Part shown: positions 16,714 through 26,673 of the stretch, piece by piece | Numbering within the stretch: the stretch's first letter is position 1 | How the letters are laid out: each line of letters opens with the position of its first letter | DNA from: Christensenellaceae bacterium | GTDB taxonomy: Bacteria; Bacillota; Clostridia; Christensenellales; CAAEEZ01 | Assembly: GCA_020024085.1 (NCBI GenBank) | Contig: JAHHUG010000001.1 | Span: forward strand, 1 to 62,908 | Reading direction: 5' to 3' | Length of the DNA: 62,908 bases | The notes under the pieces: model-generated | The model's input: only the letters and a program-made list of their open reading frames with translations | Told to the model about the DNA's origin: nothing | Databases searched by the model: none | Position numbers and translations under genes: made by a program

Positions 16714-18111
16714 ATGTTTAATTGTGATAAGCCACAAGATGAATGTGGTGTATTTGGAATTTATAGTAATCAAAAAAGGGATTTAGCAAACACCATATAT
16801 TATGGATTGTATGCACTTCAACATCGTGGTCAAGAGGCTGCAGGTATGGCAATTACCGATAACGACAGGATAAAGTATTATAAAAATATTGGTCTTGTTA
16901 GTGAGGTTTTTGAATCAAAGATTAACGAAATGCCAGAAGGCGACATTGCACTTGGCCATGTATTATATGATAGCAGAGTAAAAAAAGGCGAAAACAATGT
17001 AGTTAATACCCAACCTATTGTTTTTAAGGGTAAGGCAGGTTTCTTCTCTCTTGCAATGAATGGTAAAATTACAAATTGCGAAGAGTTAAGACAACAACTT
17101 ATTGAGGAGGGTTGTGTATTCCAAACTAGATTGGATATTGAGGTAATAGGTACTTTAATCAATAAGTTTTGTGCCAAAAAGGATATTGCAAGTGGTATAA
17201 AAAAGGCTATGGACAAGCTTGAAGGTAGCTTTGCAATAGTTGTAATTACCACTAATGAACTATTTGCAATTAGAGATAAATATGGTATGCGACCACTTTG
17301 CTACGGCAAACATTTTGATGAGTACTATGTTGCTAGTGAAAGTTGTGCACTTGATGCTACCGAGGCAAAGTTTGTAAGGGATATCAAGCCTGGCGAGATT
17401 TTGCAAATTAATAGCACTGGTACAAAAAGTATTTATATGGAAAATATCAATCCACACCCTTGTATCTTTGAGTATGTATATACAGCAAGAGCAGATAGTG
17501 TAATTGATGGCACAAGTGTTTACAAGGCAAGGTTTAATTGTGGCAGAATGCTTGCAAAAAACTTTAATCGTGAGGTAGATTTAGTTGCTGGCGTACCTGA
17601 TTCAGCTATTGTCGCAGCTCGTGGATTTGCTTATGAAAGTGGTATTCCTTATGTAGATGTGCTAGAAAAAAATAGATATGTTGGTAGAACATTTATTCAA
17701 CCTAGTCAATACGAGAGGGAAGCGAGTGTAAAAATTAAACTTAATGCTCATAGAATGAATATTCAAGGTAAGAGGATTGCTCTTGTAGATGATTCACTTG
17801 TAAGAGGTACAACTTCAAAAAAGATTGTAGAATTACTTAAAAGCCTTGGTGCAAAGGAAGTGCATTTTATCCTAGCATCACCTATGGTAAAGCACCCTTG
17901 CTATACAGGTATTGATATTGAATCATACGAGGAACTTATGGCAGCAAATTATTCTCTAAAGGAAATGGAGAAAAAGCTAGGTTGCGATAGTTTAACTTTT
18001 ATGAATATTGAAGATTTAGTAAGTTGTTGCAAGTCAGACATAATGGATTCGTTCTGTTCTGCTTGTTTTGATAAAAAATATTATGGGGTAGACCCAAAAG
18101 GAGATAAATAA
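16714..18111 (+). CDS. purF: Amidophosphoribosyltransferase
   Basis: Catalyses the first committed purine step, PRPP plus glutamine to phosphoribosylamine. The N-terminal glutaminase cysteine is C11, behind a ten-residue propeptide ending in DE, as in the B. subtilis-type enzyme that needs cleavage. The PRPP loop ALVDDSLVRGTT is near residue 353. Cysteines in HPCIFEY, CCK and CSAC near the C-terminus fit the Fe-S type. The 465-residue length is normal. The stop codon overlaps the purM ATG by one base. Confidence 0.96.
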   Translation: MFNCDKPQDECGVFGIYSNQKRDLANTIYYGLYALQHRGQEAAGMAITDNDRIKYYKNIGLVSEVFESKINEMPEGDIALGHVLYDSRVKKGENNVVNTQPIVFKGKAGFFSLAMNGKITNCEELRQQLIEEGCVFQTRLDIEVIGTLINKFCAKKDIASGIKKAMDKLEGSFAIVVITTNELFAIRDKYGMRPLCYGKHFDEYYVASESCALDATEAKFVRDIKPGEILQINSTGTKSIYMENINPHPCIFEYVYTARADSVIDGTSVYKARFNCGRMLAKNFNREVDLVAGVPDSAIVAARGFAYESGIPYVDVLEKNRYVGRTFIQPSQYEREASVKIKLNAHRMNIQGKRIALVDDSLVRGTTSKKIVELLKSLGAKEVHFILASPMVKHPCYTGIDIESYEELMAANYSLKEMEKKLGCDSLTFMNIEDLVSCCKSDIMDSFCSACFDKKYYGVDPKGDK

Positions 18112-19127
18112 TGATAGATTACAAATCAGCTGGTGTTGATGTAGAAGCAGGTTACGAAGCAGTTAAGCTAATGAAGGAGTATGTTAAAAAAACCTATAAC
18201 AACAATGTTCTTGGTGATTTAGGTAGTTTTGGTGGTTTCTATGCGCTTGATGATAACCCACACGGAGATGTACTTGTTGCAGGAACTGATGGTGTTGGTA
18301 CAAAATTAAAGTATGCATTTATCAGCGATAAGCACGACACAATAGGTATTGATTGTGTTGCAATGTGTGTAAATGATATCGTTTGTCAAGGTGCAAGACC
18401 TCTTATCTTTTTGGACTACCTTGCTCAAAGTAAAATCAATCCCGTTAAGGTTAGTGAGATTGTAAAGGGTATCAGTAATGGTTGCTTCGAGAGTGGTTGT
18501 GCACTTATCGGTGGCGAAACTGCTGAAATGCCAGGTTTTTATAGCGATGGCGAATATGATATGGCAGGTTTTGCAGTTGGTATTGCAAATAAGGATAAAA
18601 TCATTAATGGTTCAAATATCGTTGAGAGCGATGTGCTTATCGGCTTAAAGAGTAGTGGTATCCACTCAAACGGCTATTCACTTGTTCGTAAATTATTTGG
18701 AGAGGACTTGGATAACCTATCAAAGTATGATGAGGAACTTGGCGAAAAGACAATTGATGTATTACTTACCCCAACAAAGTTGTACGTAAAAACTATACTT
18801 GACCTAATCGAAAAGTTTGAAGTAAAAGGTATTGCTCATATTACTGGTGGTGGTTTTATTGAAAATATCCCAAGAATTTTACCAAAAGGACTTGCTGCTA
18901 AAGTAGATATCAATAGTTACGAAGTACCAAAAATCTTCAAACTAATGCAAAGACTTGGAGATATCCCAACACAAAAAATTTATAATACATTTAATATGGG
19001 TATCGGTATGGTACTTGCAGTAGACAAAAATCTTGCAGAGGATATTGTAAAATACCTTAATACAAAAGAGGCTGACCAAGCAGTAATTATTGGTGAAGTC
19101 GTAAAGGGCGAGGGAGTAATTCTATGA
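18111..19127 (+). CDS. purM: Phosphoribosylformylglycinamidine cyclo-ligase (AIR synthetase)
   Basis: ATP-dependent ring closure of FGAM to AIR. The start YKSAGVDVEAG, the VAGTDGVGTKL loop, IGGETAEMPG and SSGIHSNGYSL are classical PurM motifs. The length is 338 residues. It is translationally coupled to purF (1-base overlap) and purN (4-base ATGA overlap). Confidence 0.97.
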   Translation: MIDYKSAGVDVEAGYEAVKLMKEYVKKTYNNNVLGDLGSFGGFYALDDNPHGDVLVAGTDGVGTKLKYAFISDKHDTIGIDCVAMCVNDIVCQGARPLIFLDYLAQSKINPVKVSEIVKGISNGCFESGCALIGGETAEMPGFYSDGEYDMAGFAVGIANKDKIINGSNIVESDVLIGLKSSGIHSNGYSLVRKLFGEDLDNLSKYDEELGEKTIDVLLTPTKLYVKTILDLIEKFEVKGIAHITGGGFIENIPRILPKGLAAKVDINSYEVPKIFKLMQRLGDIPTQKIYNTFNMGIGMVLAVDKNLAEDIVKYLNTKEADQAVIIGEVVKGEGVIL

Positions 19128-19705
19128 AAAATATAGCAATATTTGTATCGGGTGGTGGTACAGATATGCAATCGGTAATTGACGGAGTTAAAAACGGTCA
19201 AATTAACGGTAAAGTAAAACTTATTGTTGCTAATAAGGATAATATATTCGCTCTTACTCGTGCAAAAAATGAGGGCATTCCTAGTAAGGTTTACAAAATA
19301 AAGGATTACGAAAGTATTGAAAAGCGAGATGAAGCAATATTAAACGACTTAATTAGTATGGATATCGACCTTGTTGTGCTTGCAGGTTATTTATCAATAG
19401 TTACACCAGTTATTGTTGATAAGTTTAGGGATAGGATAATCAATATTCACCCAAGCCTAATTCCAAAATTTTGTGGCAAAGGGTTCTACGGCTTAAAGGT
19501 GCACGAGGCAGTGGTAAATGCAAAAGAAACAGAAAGTGGTTGCACAGTTCACTATGTTGATGAGGGTGCAGACACTGGAAAAATTATTGAGCAAGTAAAA
19601 GTGCCAGTATATCCTACTGACACAGCAGAAATTTTACAAGAAAGAATACTAAAAGAAGAACATATCTTACTACCAAAAATAGTAGCTAAGTTATGTGAAG
19701 AATAA
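19124..19705 (+). CDS. purN: Phosphoribosylglycinamide formyltransferase
   Basis: Transfers the formyl group from 10-formyl-THF to GAR. The N-terminal FVSGGGTDMQ is the phosphate-binding loop, which is GSGSN in many homologues. The catalytic Asn and His are in INIHPSLIPKF near residue 108, and the following Asp lies in GADTGKII near 145. At 193 residues it has the normal length. It links the operon to the formate supplied by PFL. Confidence 0.95.
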   Translation: MKNIAIFVSGGGTDMQSVIDGVKNGQINGKVKLIVANKDNIFALTRAKNEGIPSKVYKIKDYESIEKRDEAILNDLISMDIDLVVLAGYLSIVTPVIVDKFRDRIINIHPSLIPKFCGKGFYGLKVHEAVVNAKETESGCTVHYVDEGADTGKIIEQVKVPVYPTDTAEILQERILKEEHILLPKIVAKLCEE

Positions 19706-19718
19706 ATGGAGGATAAAG

Positions 19719-21260
19719 ATGAAAAAAAGAGCATTAATTAGTGTATCAGACAAAACAGGTATTGTTGATTTAGCAAAGGAATTAGTAAACCTTGGATATG
19801 AAATTATCTCAACAGGTGGCACAATGAAGGCTTTAGAAGATGCTGGACTTGATGTAATAGGTATTAGCGATATTACTGGTTTCCCAGAGTGCTTGGACGG
19901 TAGAGTAAAAACTTTGCACCCAAATGTTCATGCAGGATTACTTGCTATGAGGTCAAACCCTGAACATATGAAACAACTAGAAGAACTTAATATCAACACT
20001 ATTGATATGGTTGTAGTTAATCTTTATCCATTTAAGCAAACAATTGCTAACAAAAATGTTGACCTTCAAACAGCAATTGAAAATATTGATATCGGTGGCC
20101 CTACAATGTTAAGAGCTGCTGCAAAAAATTATCAAGATGTTGTAGTTCTTGTTGACCCTAAGGATTACGAAAAAGCACTTGCAGAAATTAAGGAAAATGG
20201 TGATTGCTCACTTGATACAAAATTATATTTGATGTACAAGGTTTACCAACATACAGCAGTATATGATAGTATGATTTCTACATATCTTCGCAAAAAGGTA
20301 AATATTGAGTTCCCAGATGAGATTGCATTCTGCTACGAGAAAGCTCAAGACCTTAGATATGGCGAAAACCCAAATCAAAAGGCAGTATTCTATAAGGAAG
20401 TATTCCCAATGGAAGGTAGCCTTCCACTTGCAAAACAAATCCACGGTAAAGAGCTTAGCTACAATAATATTAATGATGCTAACGGTGCAATCAGCTTGCT
20501 TAAAGAGTTTACCGAGCCAACAATCGTTGCAAGCAAACACTCTAATCCTTGTGGTGTAGCAAGTGCAAGCACAATTAGTGAGGCATATAGAAAGGCTTAT
20601 GAAGCTGACCCAGTATCAATTTTTGGTGGCATTATTGCAAGTAACCGTGAAATTGATAAGGATACAGCAGAGCAAATAAGCAAAATCTTTATTGAAATTG
20701 TAGTTGCTCCATCATTCAGCGATGAGGCAATCGAGATACTAGAAAGAAAGAAGAATATTAGATTACTTGTTCTTGAAGATATTGTAAAACCAGTTAATCA
20801 AACCGAGTTCGATATGAAAAAGGTTCTTGGTGGATTGCTTGTTCAAGAGTACGATACAACACTTATTGATAAGGATAAATGGCAAGTCGTAACAAAGGCA
20901 GAGCCAACCGAGAAAGAAATTGAGGATATGTACTTTGCTATGGCAGTTGTAAAGCACGCAAAGTCAAATGCTATTGCAATCGCAAAGGATAGCACAAGCC
21001 TTGCAATCGGTGTTGGTCAAACTAATAGAATTTGGTCAACTCAAGAGGCAATCGAGCATTCTAATTTCTCAACAGAGGGTAGTGTTCTTGCAAGTGATGC
21101 ATTCTTCCCATTCAATGATTGTGTTGAGGAAGCTCACAAGGCAGGAATTACAGCAATTATCCAACCAGGTGGTTCAATCCGTGACCAAGAAAGCATTGAC
21201 CTATGCGACAAGTATGGCATTGCAATGGTATTTACAGGTGATAGACACTTTAAGCACTAA
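19719..21260 (+). CDS. purH: Bifunctional AICAR formyltransferase / IMP cyclohydrolase
   Basis: Last two steps of IMP synthesis. The N-terminal IMP cyclohydrolase domain has SVSDKTGI, STGGTMKAL and DGRVKTLHP. The formyltransferase domain has KHSNPCGVA with the catalytic Lys-His and ends with RHFKH. The frame is open from 19695, but GGAGG lies seven bases before the ATG at 19719, which gives the usual 513-residue protein. Its substrate AICAR (ZMP) is the precursor of the ZTP sensed by the pfl riboswitch. Confidence 0.96.
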   Translation: MKKRALISVSDKTGIVDLAKELVNLGYEIISTGGTMKALEDAGLDVIGISDITGFPECLDGRVKTLHPNVHAGLLAMRSNPEHMKQLEELNINTIDMVVVNLYPFKQTIANKNVDLQTAIENIDIGGPTMLRAAAKNYQDVVVLVDPKDYEKALAEIKENGDCSLDTKLYLMYKVYQHTAVYDSMISTYLRKKVNIEFPDEIAFCYEKAQDLRYGENPNQKAVFYKEVFPMEGSLPLAKQIHGKELSYNNINDANGAISLLKEFTEPTIVASKHSNPCGVASASTISEAYRKAYEADPVSIFGGIIASNREIDKDTAEQISKIFIEIVVAPSFSDEAIEILERKKNIRLLVLEDIVKPVNQTEFDMKKVLGGLLVQEYDTTLIDKDKWQVVTKAEPTEKEIEDMYFAMAVVKHAKSNAIAIAKDSTSLAIGVGQTNRIWSTQEAIEHSNFSTEGSVLASDAFFPFNDCVEEAHKAGITAIIQPGGSIRDQESIDLCDKYGIAMVFTGDRHFKH

Positions 21261-21269
21261 GAGGAAATT

Positions 21270-22532
21270 ATGGAAGTATTAGTATTAGGTAGTGGTGGCA
21301 GAGAACACGCAATTTGCTACTCACTAAGTAAAAGTAGTAAGGTTACAAAAATCCACTGTTTGCCAGGTAATGCAGGCATCAGTGAGATTGCCGTAACAGA
21401 AAATATATCGGTAATGGACAAAGATGGAGTTCTAGCTTATCTTAAAAAGAATCCAAAGATTGAGCTTACTATTGTTGCTCCTGATGACCCACTTGCTGAT
21501 GGTATGGTAGACTTTTTAGAGGAAAACGGCTACAAGGCATTTGGTCCTAGAAAAAATGCTGCAATTATCGAAGCATCAAAGGCTTTTTCAAAGTGGCTTA
21601 TGAAAAAATACAATATTCCTACTGCTGATTACGAGGAATTTACCGACTACGAGGAGGCTAAAAAGTATATTGATAATGCAAAATATCCTCTTGTAGTAAA
21701 GGCTGATGGATTAGCTCTTGGTAAGGGTGTAATTATTTGCAACAACATTGAAGAGGGCGAAAAGGCAATCTACGAAATGATGGTAGAAAGCAAGTTCTCT
21801 CTTGCTGGTAAAAAGGTAATTGTTGAGGAATTCCTTGTTGGTAAAGAGGTATCTGTACTATGCTTTACCGATGGCAAAACCATTGTTCCTATGGTATCAA
21901 GTCAAGACCACAAAAGAGTTTTTGATAATGATGAGGGACTTAATACCGGTGGTATGGGAACATTTAGCCCAAGCAGAATTTACACTGAAGATATGCAAAA
22001 AGATGTGTACGACAATATTATTATTCCTACCATTCGTGCAATGGAAAAAGAGGGTAGATTATTTAAGGGAGTACTTTATTTTGGCTTAATGCTAACCGAT
22101 AATGGTGTAAAGGTACTAGAGTACAATGCGAGATTTGGCGACCCAGAAACCCAAGTTGTTCTTCCAAAAATGAAAAATGACTTTGTAGATGTTTGTCTTG
22201 CAACTATTGATGGCACACTTGATAAAATCAACTTTGAGTGGGATAATGAGCCTATGGTATGTGTAATTGTTGCTAGTGGTGGATACCCTGTTAAGTATGA
22301 AAAGGGAAAGGAAATCACTATTGACAAACTAGAAGATGGTGTGCTTGTATTCCATGCAGGTACAGCATTCAAAGATGGAAAACTTGTAACAAATGGTGGT
22401 AGAGTATTAGGTGTTACTGCAAGTGGCAAAACTATGAAAGATGCTCAAGCTAAGGCATATAGAAATGTGGAAAAAATACATTTCGAGGGTATGCATTATA
22501 GAAAGGATATAGGTAATAAATATTATGATTAG
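21270..22532 (+). CDS. purD: Phosphoribosylamine--glycine ligase
   Basis: ATP-grasp enzyme making GAR from phosphoribosylamine, glycine and ATP. The start VLVLGSGGREHAI is diagnostic. The ATP-grasp region includes VVKADGLALGKGV near residue 143 and EYNARFGDPETQ near 285. It has 420 residues, as expected. It overlaps purL by eight bases. Confidence 0.97.
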   Translation: MEVLVLGSGGREHAICYSLSKSSKVTKIHCLPGNAGISEIAVTENISVMDKDGVLAYLKKNPKIELTIVAPDDPLADGMVDFLEENGYKAFGPRKNAAIIEASKAFSKWLMKKYNIPTADYEEFTDYEEAKKYIDNAKYPLVVKADGLALGKGVIICNNIEEGEKAIYEMMVESKFSLAGKKVIVEEFLVGKEVSVLCFTDGKTIVPMVSSQDHKRVFDNDEGLNTGGMGTFSPSRIYTEDMQKDVYDNIIIPTIRAMEKEGRLFKGVLYFGLMLTDNGVKVLEYNARFGDPETQVVLPKMKNDFVDVCLATIDGTLDKINFEWDNEPMVCVIVASGGYPVKYEKGKEITIDKLEDGVLVFHAGTAFKDGKLVTNGGRVLGVTASGKTMKDAQAKAYRNVEKIHFEGMHYRKDIGNKYYD

Positions 22533-25500
22533 AAGATTATTTGTTGAAAAGAAGCAAGGTTACAATGTTACTGCTGGTAAGGTAAAAAAAGATATCAAGC
22601 ATGTGCTTGGCATTGAACCAGATGAGGTTAGACTAATAATTAGATACGATATCGACGATATTGATGAAAATGTATTTAACAAGGCAAAAAACTCTATTTT
22701 TAGTGAGCCACCCGTTGATAATATTTTCGAGGGTGCTGTTGACCTTGAGGGATATAAGTATTTTGTAGTAGAGTATTTACCAGGTCAATACGACCAAAGG
22801 GCAGACTCTGCTATGCAATGTGTTCAACTACTTTCACTAGGCAACAGACCTATCATTAAGTGTGCTACTATCTATGCTTTTAAGGGCGTAGATGATGCTG
22901 AAGTTGAAAGGATTAAACATTATTTAATCAACCCAGTTGAAGCAAGAGAGGGCAGTATGAATATGCCTACCACATTGCTTAATGAGGTAAAACCAGTTGA
23001 GAAAGTTCCAGTTCTTGAGGACTTTATGAGATATAGCGACAAAGAACTAGAAGAATACTATAATTCTATGGGCTTTGCTATGAGCCTTGAGGACTTAAAG
23101 TTTGTAAAGGAGTACTTCAAAAGTGAGTATAGATATCCAACTTTAACCGAGCTTAAAGTTATTGATACATATTGGAGTGACCATTGTAGACATACAACTT
23201 TTGCTACCGAGCTTACAAAAATTAATGTTGATAGCAACAATCCACATATTGCGATTGCTCTAAAAGAATATAACGATTTGTTTGAAAAATACAATGGCAC
23301 AAGGGAAGATAAGTACAAGTGTTTAATGGATATTGCAACCATTACCGTAAAGGAAATGAAAGCAAAAGGTTATCTTGACAACCTTGATACAAGTGATGAA
23401 ATCAATGCTTGTTCTGTTGTTGTTGATGTTGATAACGATGGCAAAAAGGAAGAGTGGTTAATAATGTTCAAGAACGAAACTCATAACCACCCAACTGAAA
23501 TTGAGCCATTTGGTGGTGCTGCAACCTGTCTTGGTGGTGCTATTCGTGACCCACTATCTGGTAGAACATATGTTTATCAAGCAATGAGGGTAACAGGTGC
23601 AAGTGACCCAACAGAAAGATATGAGGACACCCTAAAGGGCAAACTTCCTCAACGAGTTATTACCAAAACAGCAGCAGCTGGATATTCAAGCTATGGTAAT
23701 CAAATTGGACTTGCAACTGGACTTGTTAGCGAGATGTATCACCCAGGATACAAGGCAAAAAGGCTTGAAACAGGCTTTGTAATTGCAGCTGCTCCTAGAA
23801 AAAATATTGTTCGTAAAAAGCCAAAGGAAGATGATATTATCCTTCTACTTGGTGGAGAAACAGGTCGTGATGGTTGTGGTGGTGCAACTGGTTCAAGTAA
23901 GGCTCACACCGAAAAATCTGTTGAGGTTTGTGGTGCAGAGGTTCAAAAAGGTAATGCATTAACCGAAAGAAAACTTCAAAGATTATTTAGAAAAAAGGAA
24001 GTAAGCGAACTTATTATTAAGTGTAACGACTTTGGTGCAGGTGGTGTCAGTGTTGCAATTGGCGAGCTTGCCGATAGTTTGGATATTTATCTTGATAAGG
24101 TTACCAAAAAGTATGATGGTTTAACAGGTACAGAGCTTGCAATCAGTGAATCTCAAGAGAGAATGGCAGTTGTAATTGAGCCTGAAAATGTAGATAAGTT
24201 CATCGCTTTTGCAAAGGAAGAAAACCTTGTTGCAACCCCAGTTGCAAAGGTTACAAATAATGGCAGAATGAGAATGATATTTAATAATGATGTCATTGTA
24301 GATTTGTCAAGAAAGTTCCTTGATACAAACGGCGTTAAGCAATATCAAGAGGTTGATATTAAGGATAATTTAACAGAATATAGAAACAAACCAAACCAAA
24401 ATATTATTGAGGACCTAGCAAAAGGTGATGTTAAGTCTGCTATCAATAAGGAATTATCAAGGCTAAATGTTTGCTCAACAAAGGGACTTGGCGAAATGTT
24501 CGACTCTACTATTGGTGCAGGCACAGTACTTATGCCATATGGTGGTAAGTATCAACAAACACCAGTTACAGCTATGGTTGGTAAAGTTCCAGTTCTTACA
24601 AAAAATACCGATACTGTTACTGTTTCAAGTTATGCTTGTTATCCATACCTTATGAGTGAATCTCCATTCGTTGGTTCAATATACTCAATCGTAAGTTCAG
24701 TTGTTAAGGCAGTTTCAGTTGGTGCAAAACCTAGCACAATCCGTTTGACCTTACAAGAGTTCTTCAAACGACTAAATAAAGATAGCAATCGTTGGGGCGA
24801 GCCAACTTCAGCACTACTTGGTGCAATGCACGCACAACTTGGTCTTAAAATGGCAGCAATCGGTGGAAAGGATAGTATGAGTGGTACATTTGAAGATATT
24901 GATGTTCCACCTACACTTATTTCGTTTGCTGTTGGTATATCAAAGAATAAATATATTATTCATAATACATTCAAGTATCACCCAAGTGCAAAAAATGTTT
25001 ACTATATAGATTTACCAGTTGATAACTATGGAATACCTGATTTTGAAAAGGTACTTGATATGTTAGATGTGGTTTATCACCTAATCAAAAAAGGAGAAAT
25101 TGTAAGCAGTGCAGTAGTTGAAGAGGGTGGTGCAATAATTAGCACAATCAAGTCTTGCTTGGGTAATAAAGTAGGCTTTAAGGGAACTGCTTCAGCTGAG
25201 GACTTTGCTCCTAAGTTCGCAAGTATGGTTGTAGTTGCAAGATGCGATGACGACTTAAATGGTTTGAATTATAGAAAAATCGGCGAGTTGACAAATGATA
25301 ACTTTATCGAGATTAACGATACAAAGTTTGAGTTTGATGAACTTATTGATAGCTTCGAGTCAAAGTTGAGCAAAGTATTTACTCTAAAAGGTGCTGGAGA
25401 GGGACTTGCAAAAGATATTTATTTTGCTATTGATAAGGACTTTAGTGGTAATGGATTTGGTGCTCCAAAAGTATTTATTCCAGTATTCCCAGGTACAAAC

Positions 25501-26259
25501 TGCGAGTACGATACAAAGAGAGCTTTTGAAAGATATGGTGCAAAAACTGATGTATTTGTAATCAAAAACCATACTTCAAAAGATATTGAAGAAAGCGTAG
25601 ATGCTATTGCAAAAGCAATTAGTACTAGCCAAATTATAGCTCTTCCTGGTGGATTTAGTGGTGGCGATGAGCCAGACGGAAGTGGTAAATTCATTGCAAC
25701 AACCTTCAAAAATGAGAAGATTGCATCAGCCGTTCTAGATATGTTGTATAAAAGAGATGGTTTAATGATTGGTATTTGTAATGGTTTCCAAGCACTTATC
25801 AAACTTGGACTTGTTCCATACGGCACAATTTTAGAGCAAAAACCAACAGCTCCTACACTTACTTATAACCAAATTAACCGTCACATTAGCTCAATCAGTA
25901 GGATAAAAGTTGCATCAAACAATTCTCCTTGGTTACAAGCTGTTAAGGTTGGCGATGTATATAATGTACCTATTTCTCACGGCGAGGGTAGATTTGTTGC
26001 TAGCGATGAGGAGTTAAATTTATTGATTGAAAAAGGTCAAATTATCACTCAATATGTTGATGATTTGGATAGAGCAACTATGGAAGCTCCATATAATCCA
26101 AACGGTTCTGTTATGGGTATTGAGGGTATTATTAGCCCAGATGGTAGAGTACTTGGTAAGATGGGACACGCAGAAAGATGGAATGATGGTCTATACAAAA
26201 ATGTTGAGGGCGACTACGATATGCACCTATTTGAGAGTGGTGTAAAATACTTTAAGTAA
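22525..26259 (+). CDS. purL: Phosphoribosylformylglycinamidine synthase, single-chain form
   Basis: Converts FGAR, glutamine and ATP to FGAM. At 1244 residues it is the fused type, with PurS-like, PurL and glutaminase parts in one chain, resembling the clade seen in Clostridia and streptococci. Visible motifs are SDHCRHTTF, ETHNHPTEIEPFGGA and the C-terminal class I glutaminase with GGFSGGDEPDG, the nucleophile cysteine in GICNGFQ, and SHGEGRF. It is the last gene of the operon and overlaps purD by eight bases. A terminator follows. Confidence 0.96.
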   Translation: MIRRLFVEKKQGYNVTAGKVKKDIKHVLGIEPDEVRLIIRYDIDDIDENVFNKAKNSIFSEPPVDNIFEGAVDLEGYKYFVVEYLPGQYDQRADSAMQCVQLLSLGNRPIIKCATIYAFKGVDDAEVERIKHYLINPVEAREGSMNMPTTLLNEVKPVEKVPVLEDFMRYSDKELEEYYNSMGFAMSLEDLKFVKEYFKSEYRYPTLTELKVIDTYWSDHCRHTTFATELTKINVDSNNPHIAIALKEYNDLFEKYNGTREDKYKCLMDIATITVKEMKAKGYLDNLDTSDEINACSVVVDVDNDGKKEEWLIMFKNETHNHPTEIEPFGGAATCLGGAIRDPLSGRTYVYQAMRVTGASDPTERYEDTLKGKLPQRVITKTAAAGYSSYGNQIGLATGLVSEMYHPGYKAKRLETGFVIAAAPRKNIVRKKPKEDDIILLLGGETGRDGCGGATGSSKAHTEKSVEVCGAEVQKGNALTERKLQRLFRKKEVSELIIKCNDFGAGGVSVAIGELADSLDIYLDKVTKKYDGLTGTELAISESQERMAVVIEPENVDKFIAFAKEENLVATPVAKVTNNGRMRMIFNNDVIVDLSRKFLDTNGVKQYQEVDIKDNLTEYRNKPNQNIIEDLAKGDVKSAINKELSRLNVCSTKGLGEMFDSTIGAGTVLMPYGGKYQQTPVTAMVGKVPVLTKNTDTVTVSSYACYPYLMSESPFVGSIYSIVSSVVKAVSVGAKPSTIRLTLQEFFKRLNKDSNRWGEPTSALLGAMHAQLGLKMAAIGGKDSMSGTFEDIDVPPTLISFAVGISKNKYIIHNTFKYHPSAKNVYYIDLPVDNYGIPDFEKVLDMLDVVYHLIKKGEIVSSAVVEEGGAIISTIKSCLGNKVGFKGTASAEDFAPKFASMVVVARCDDDLNGLNYRKIGELTNDNFIEINDTKFEFDELIDSFESKLSKVFTLKGAGEGLAKDIYFAIDKDFSGNGFGAPKVFIPVFPGTNCEYDTKRAFERYGAKTDVFVIKNHTSKDIEESVDAIAKAISTSQIIALPGGFSGGDEPDGSGKFIATTFKNEKIASAVLDMLYKRDGLMIGICNGFQALIKLGLVPYGTILEQKPTAPTLTYNQINRHISSISRIKVASNNSPWLQAVKVGDVYNVPISHGEGRFVASDEELNLLIEKGQIITQYVDDLDRATMEAPYNPNGSVMGIEGIISPDGRVLGKMGHAERWNDGLYKNVEGDYDMHLFESGVKYFK

Positions 26260-26323
26260 TGGTATTTTACAAAACAGAAAACTTTTTGTATTAATGCTTT
26301 TATTAAAAATTAATTAATAACTT

Positions 26324-26359
26324 AAAAAAAGGAAGTGGTATTTGCCACTTCTTTTTTTA
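26324..26359 (+). terminator. Terminator of the purine operon
   Basis: GAAGTGG/CCACTTC stem, extended by A/T pairs, ending in seven T. Confidence 0.85.
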
Positions 26360-26634
26360 TATATTTGTAATAATTTTAATGTTTTTATGGTTTAAAAATT
26401 TTAATGTTGGTTTATGGGATAATATAATATTACAATTCAATGTTTTTGTAAATAAAGTTGACTATTTATTATCGAAAAGTTGGTTTTATAAAGTAATATT
26501 CGCATAATACTAATATTTCATTATTTTTGTAAATTTTGTAGTGCTAGCGTAAAGTATTATATTAAAATGCGATTTATAAAGTAAAAATATTGTTTTTAAG
26601 TGTGTAAGTCAAATAGTATTATATAGCATTTAAA
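26360..26634. other. AT-rich spacer between convergent genes
   Basis: About 275 bases between the purine operon terminator and the minus-strand terminator of the glycosyltransferase gene. I see no supported gene, RNA motif or repeat. Confidence 0.5.
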
Positions 26635-26664
26635 ATTAAAAAGAGTTGTAAAATTTACAACTCT
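26635..26664 (-). terminator. Terminator of the glycosyltransferase gene
   Basis: A stem of about 10 bp around AGAGTTGTAA/TTACAACTCT (26642-26664). On the minus strand it is followed by CTTTTTAATTT. Confidence 0.75.
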
Positions 26665-26673
26665 GTACAATTA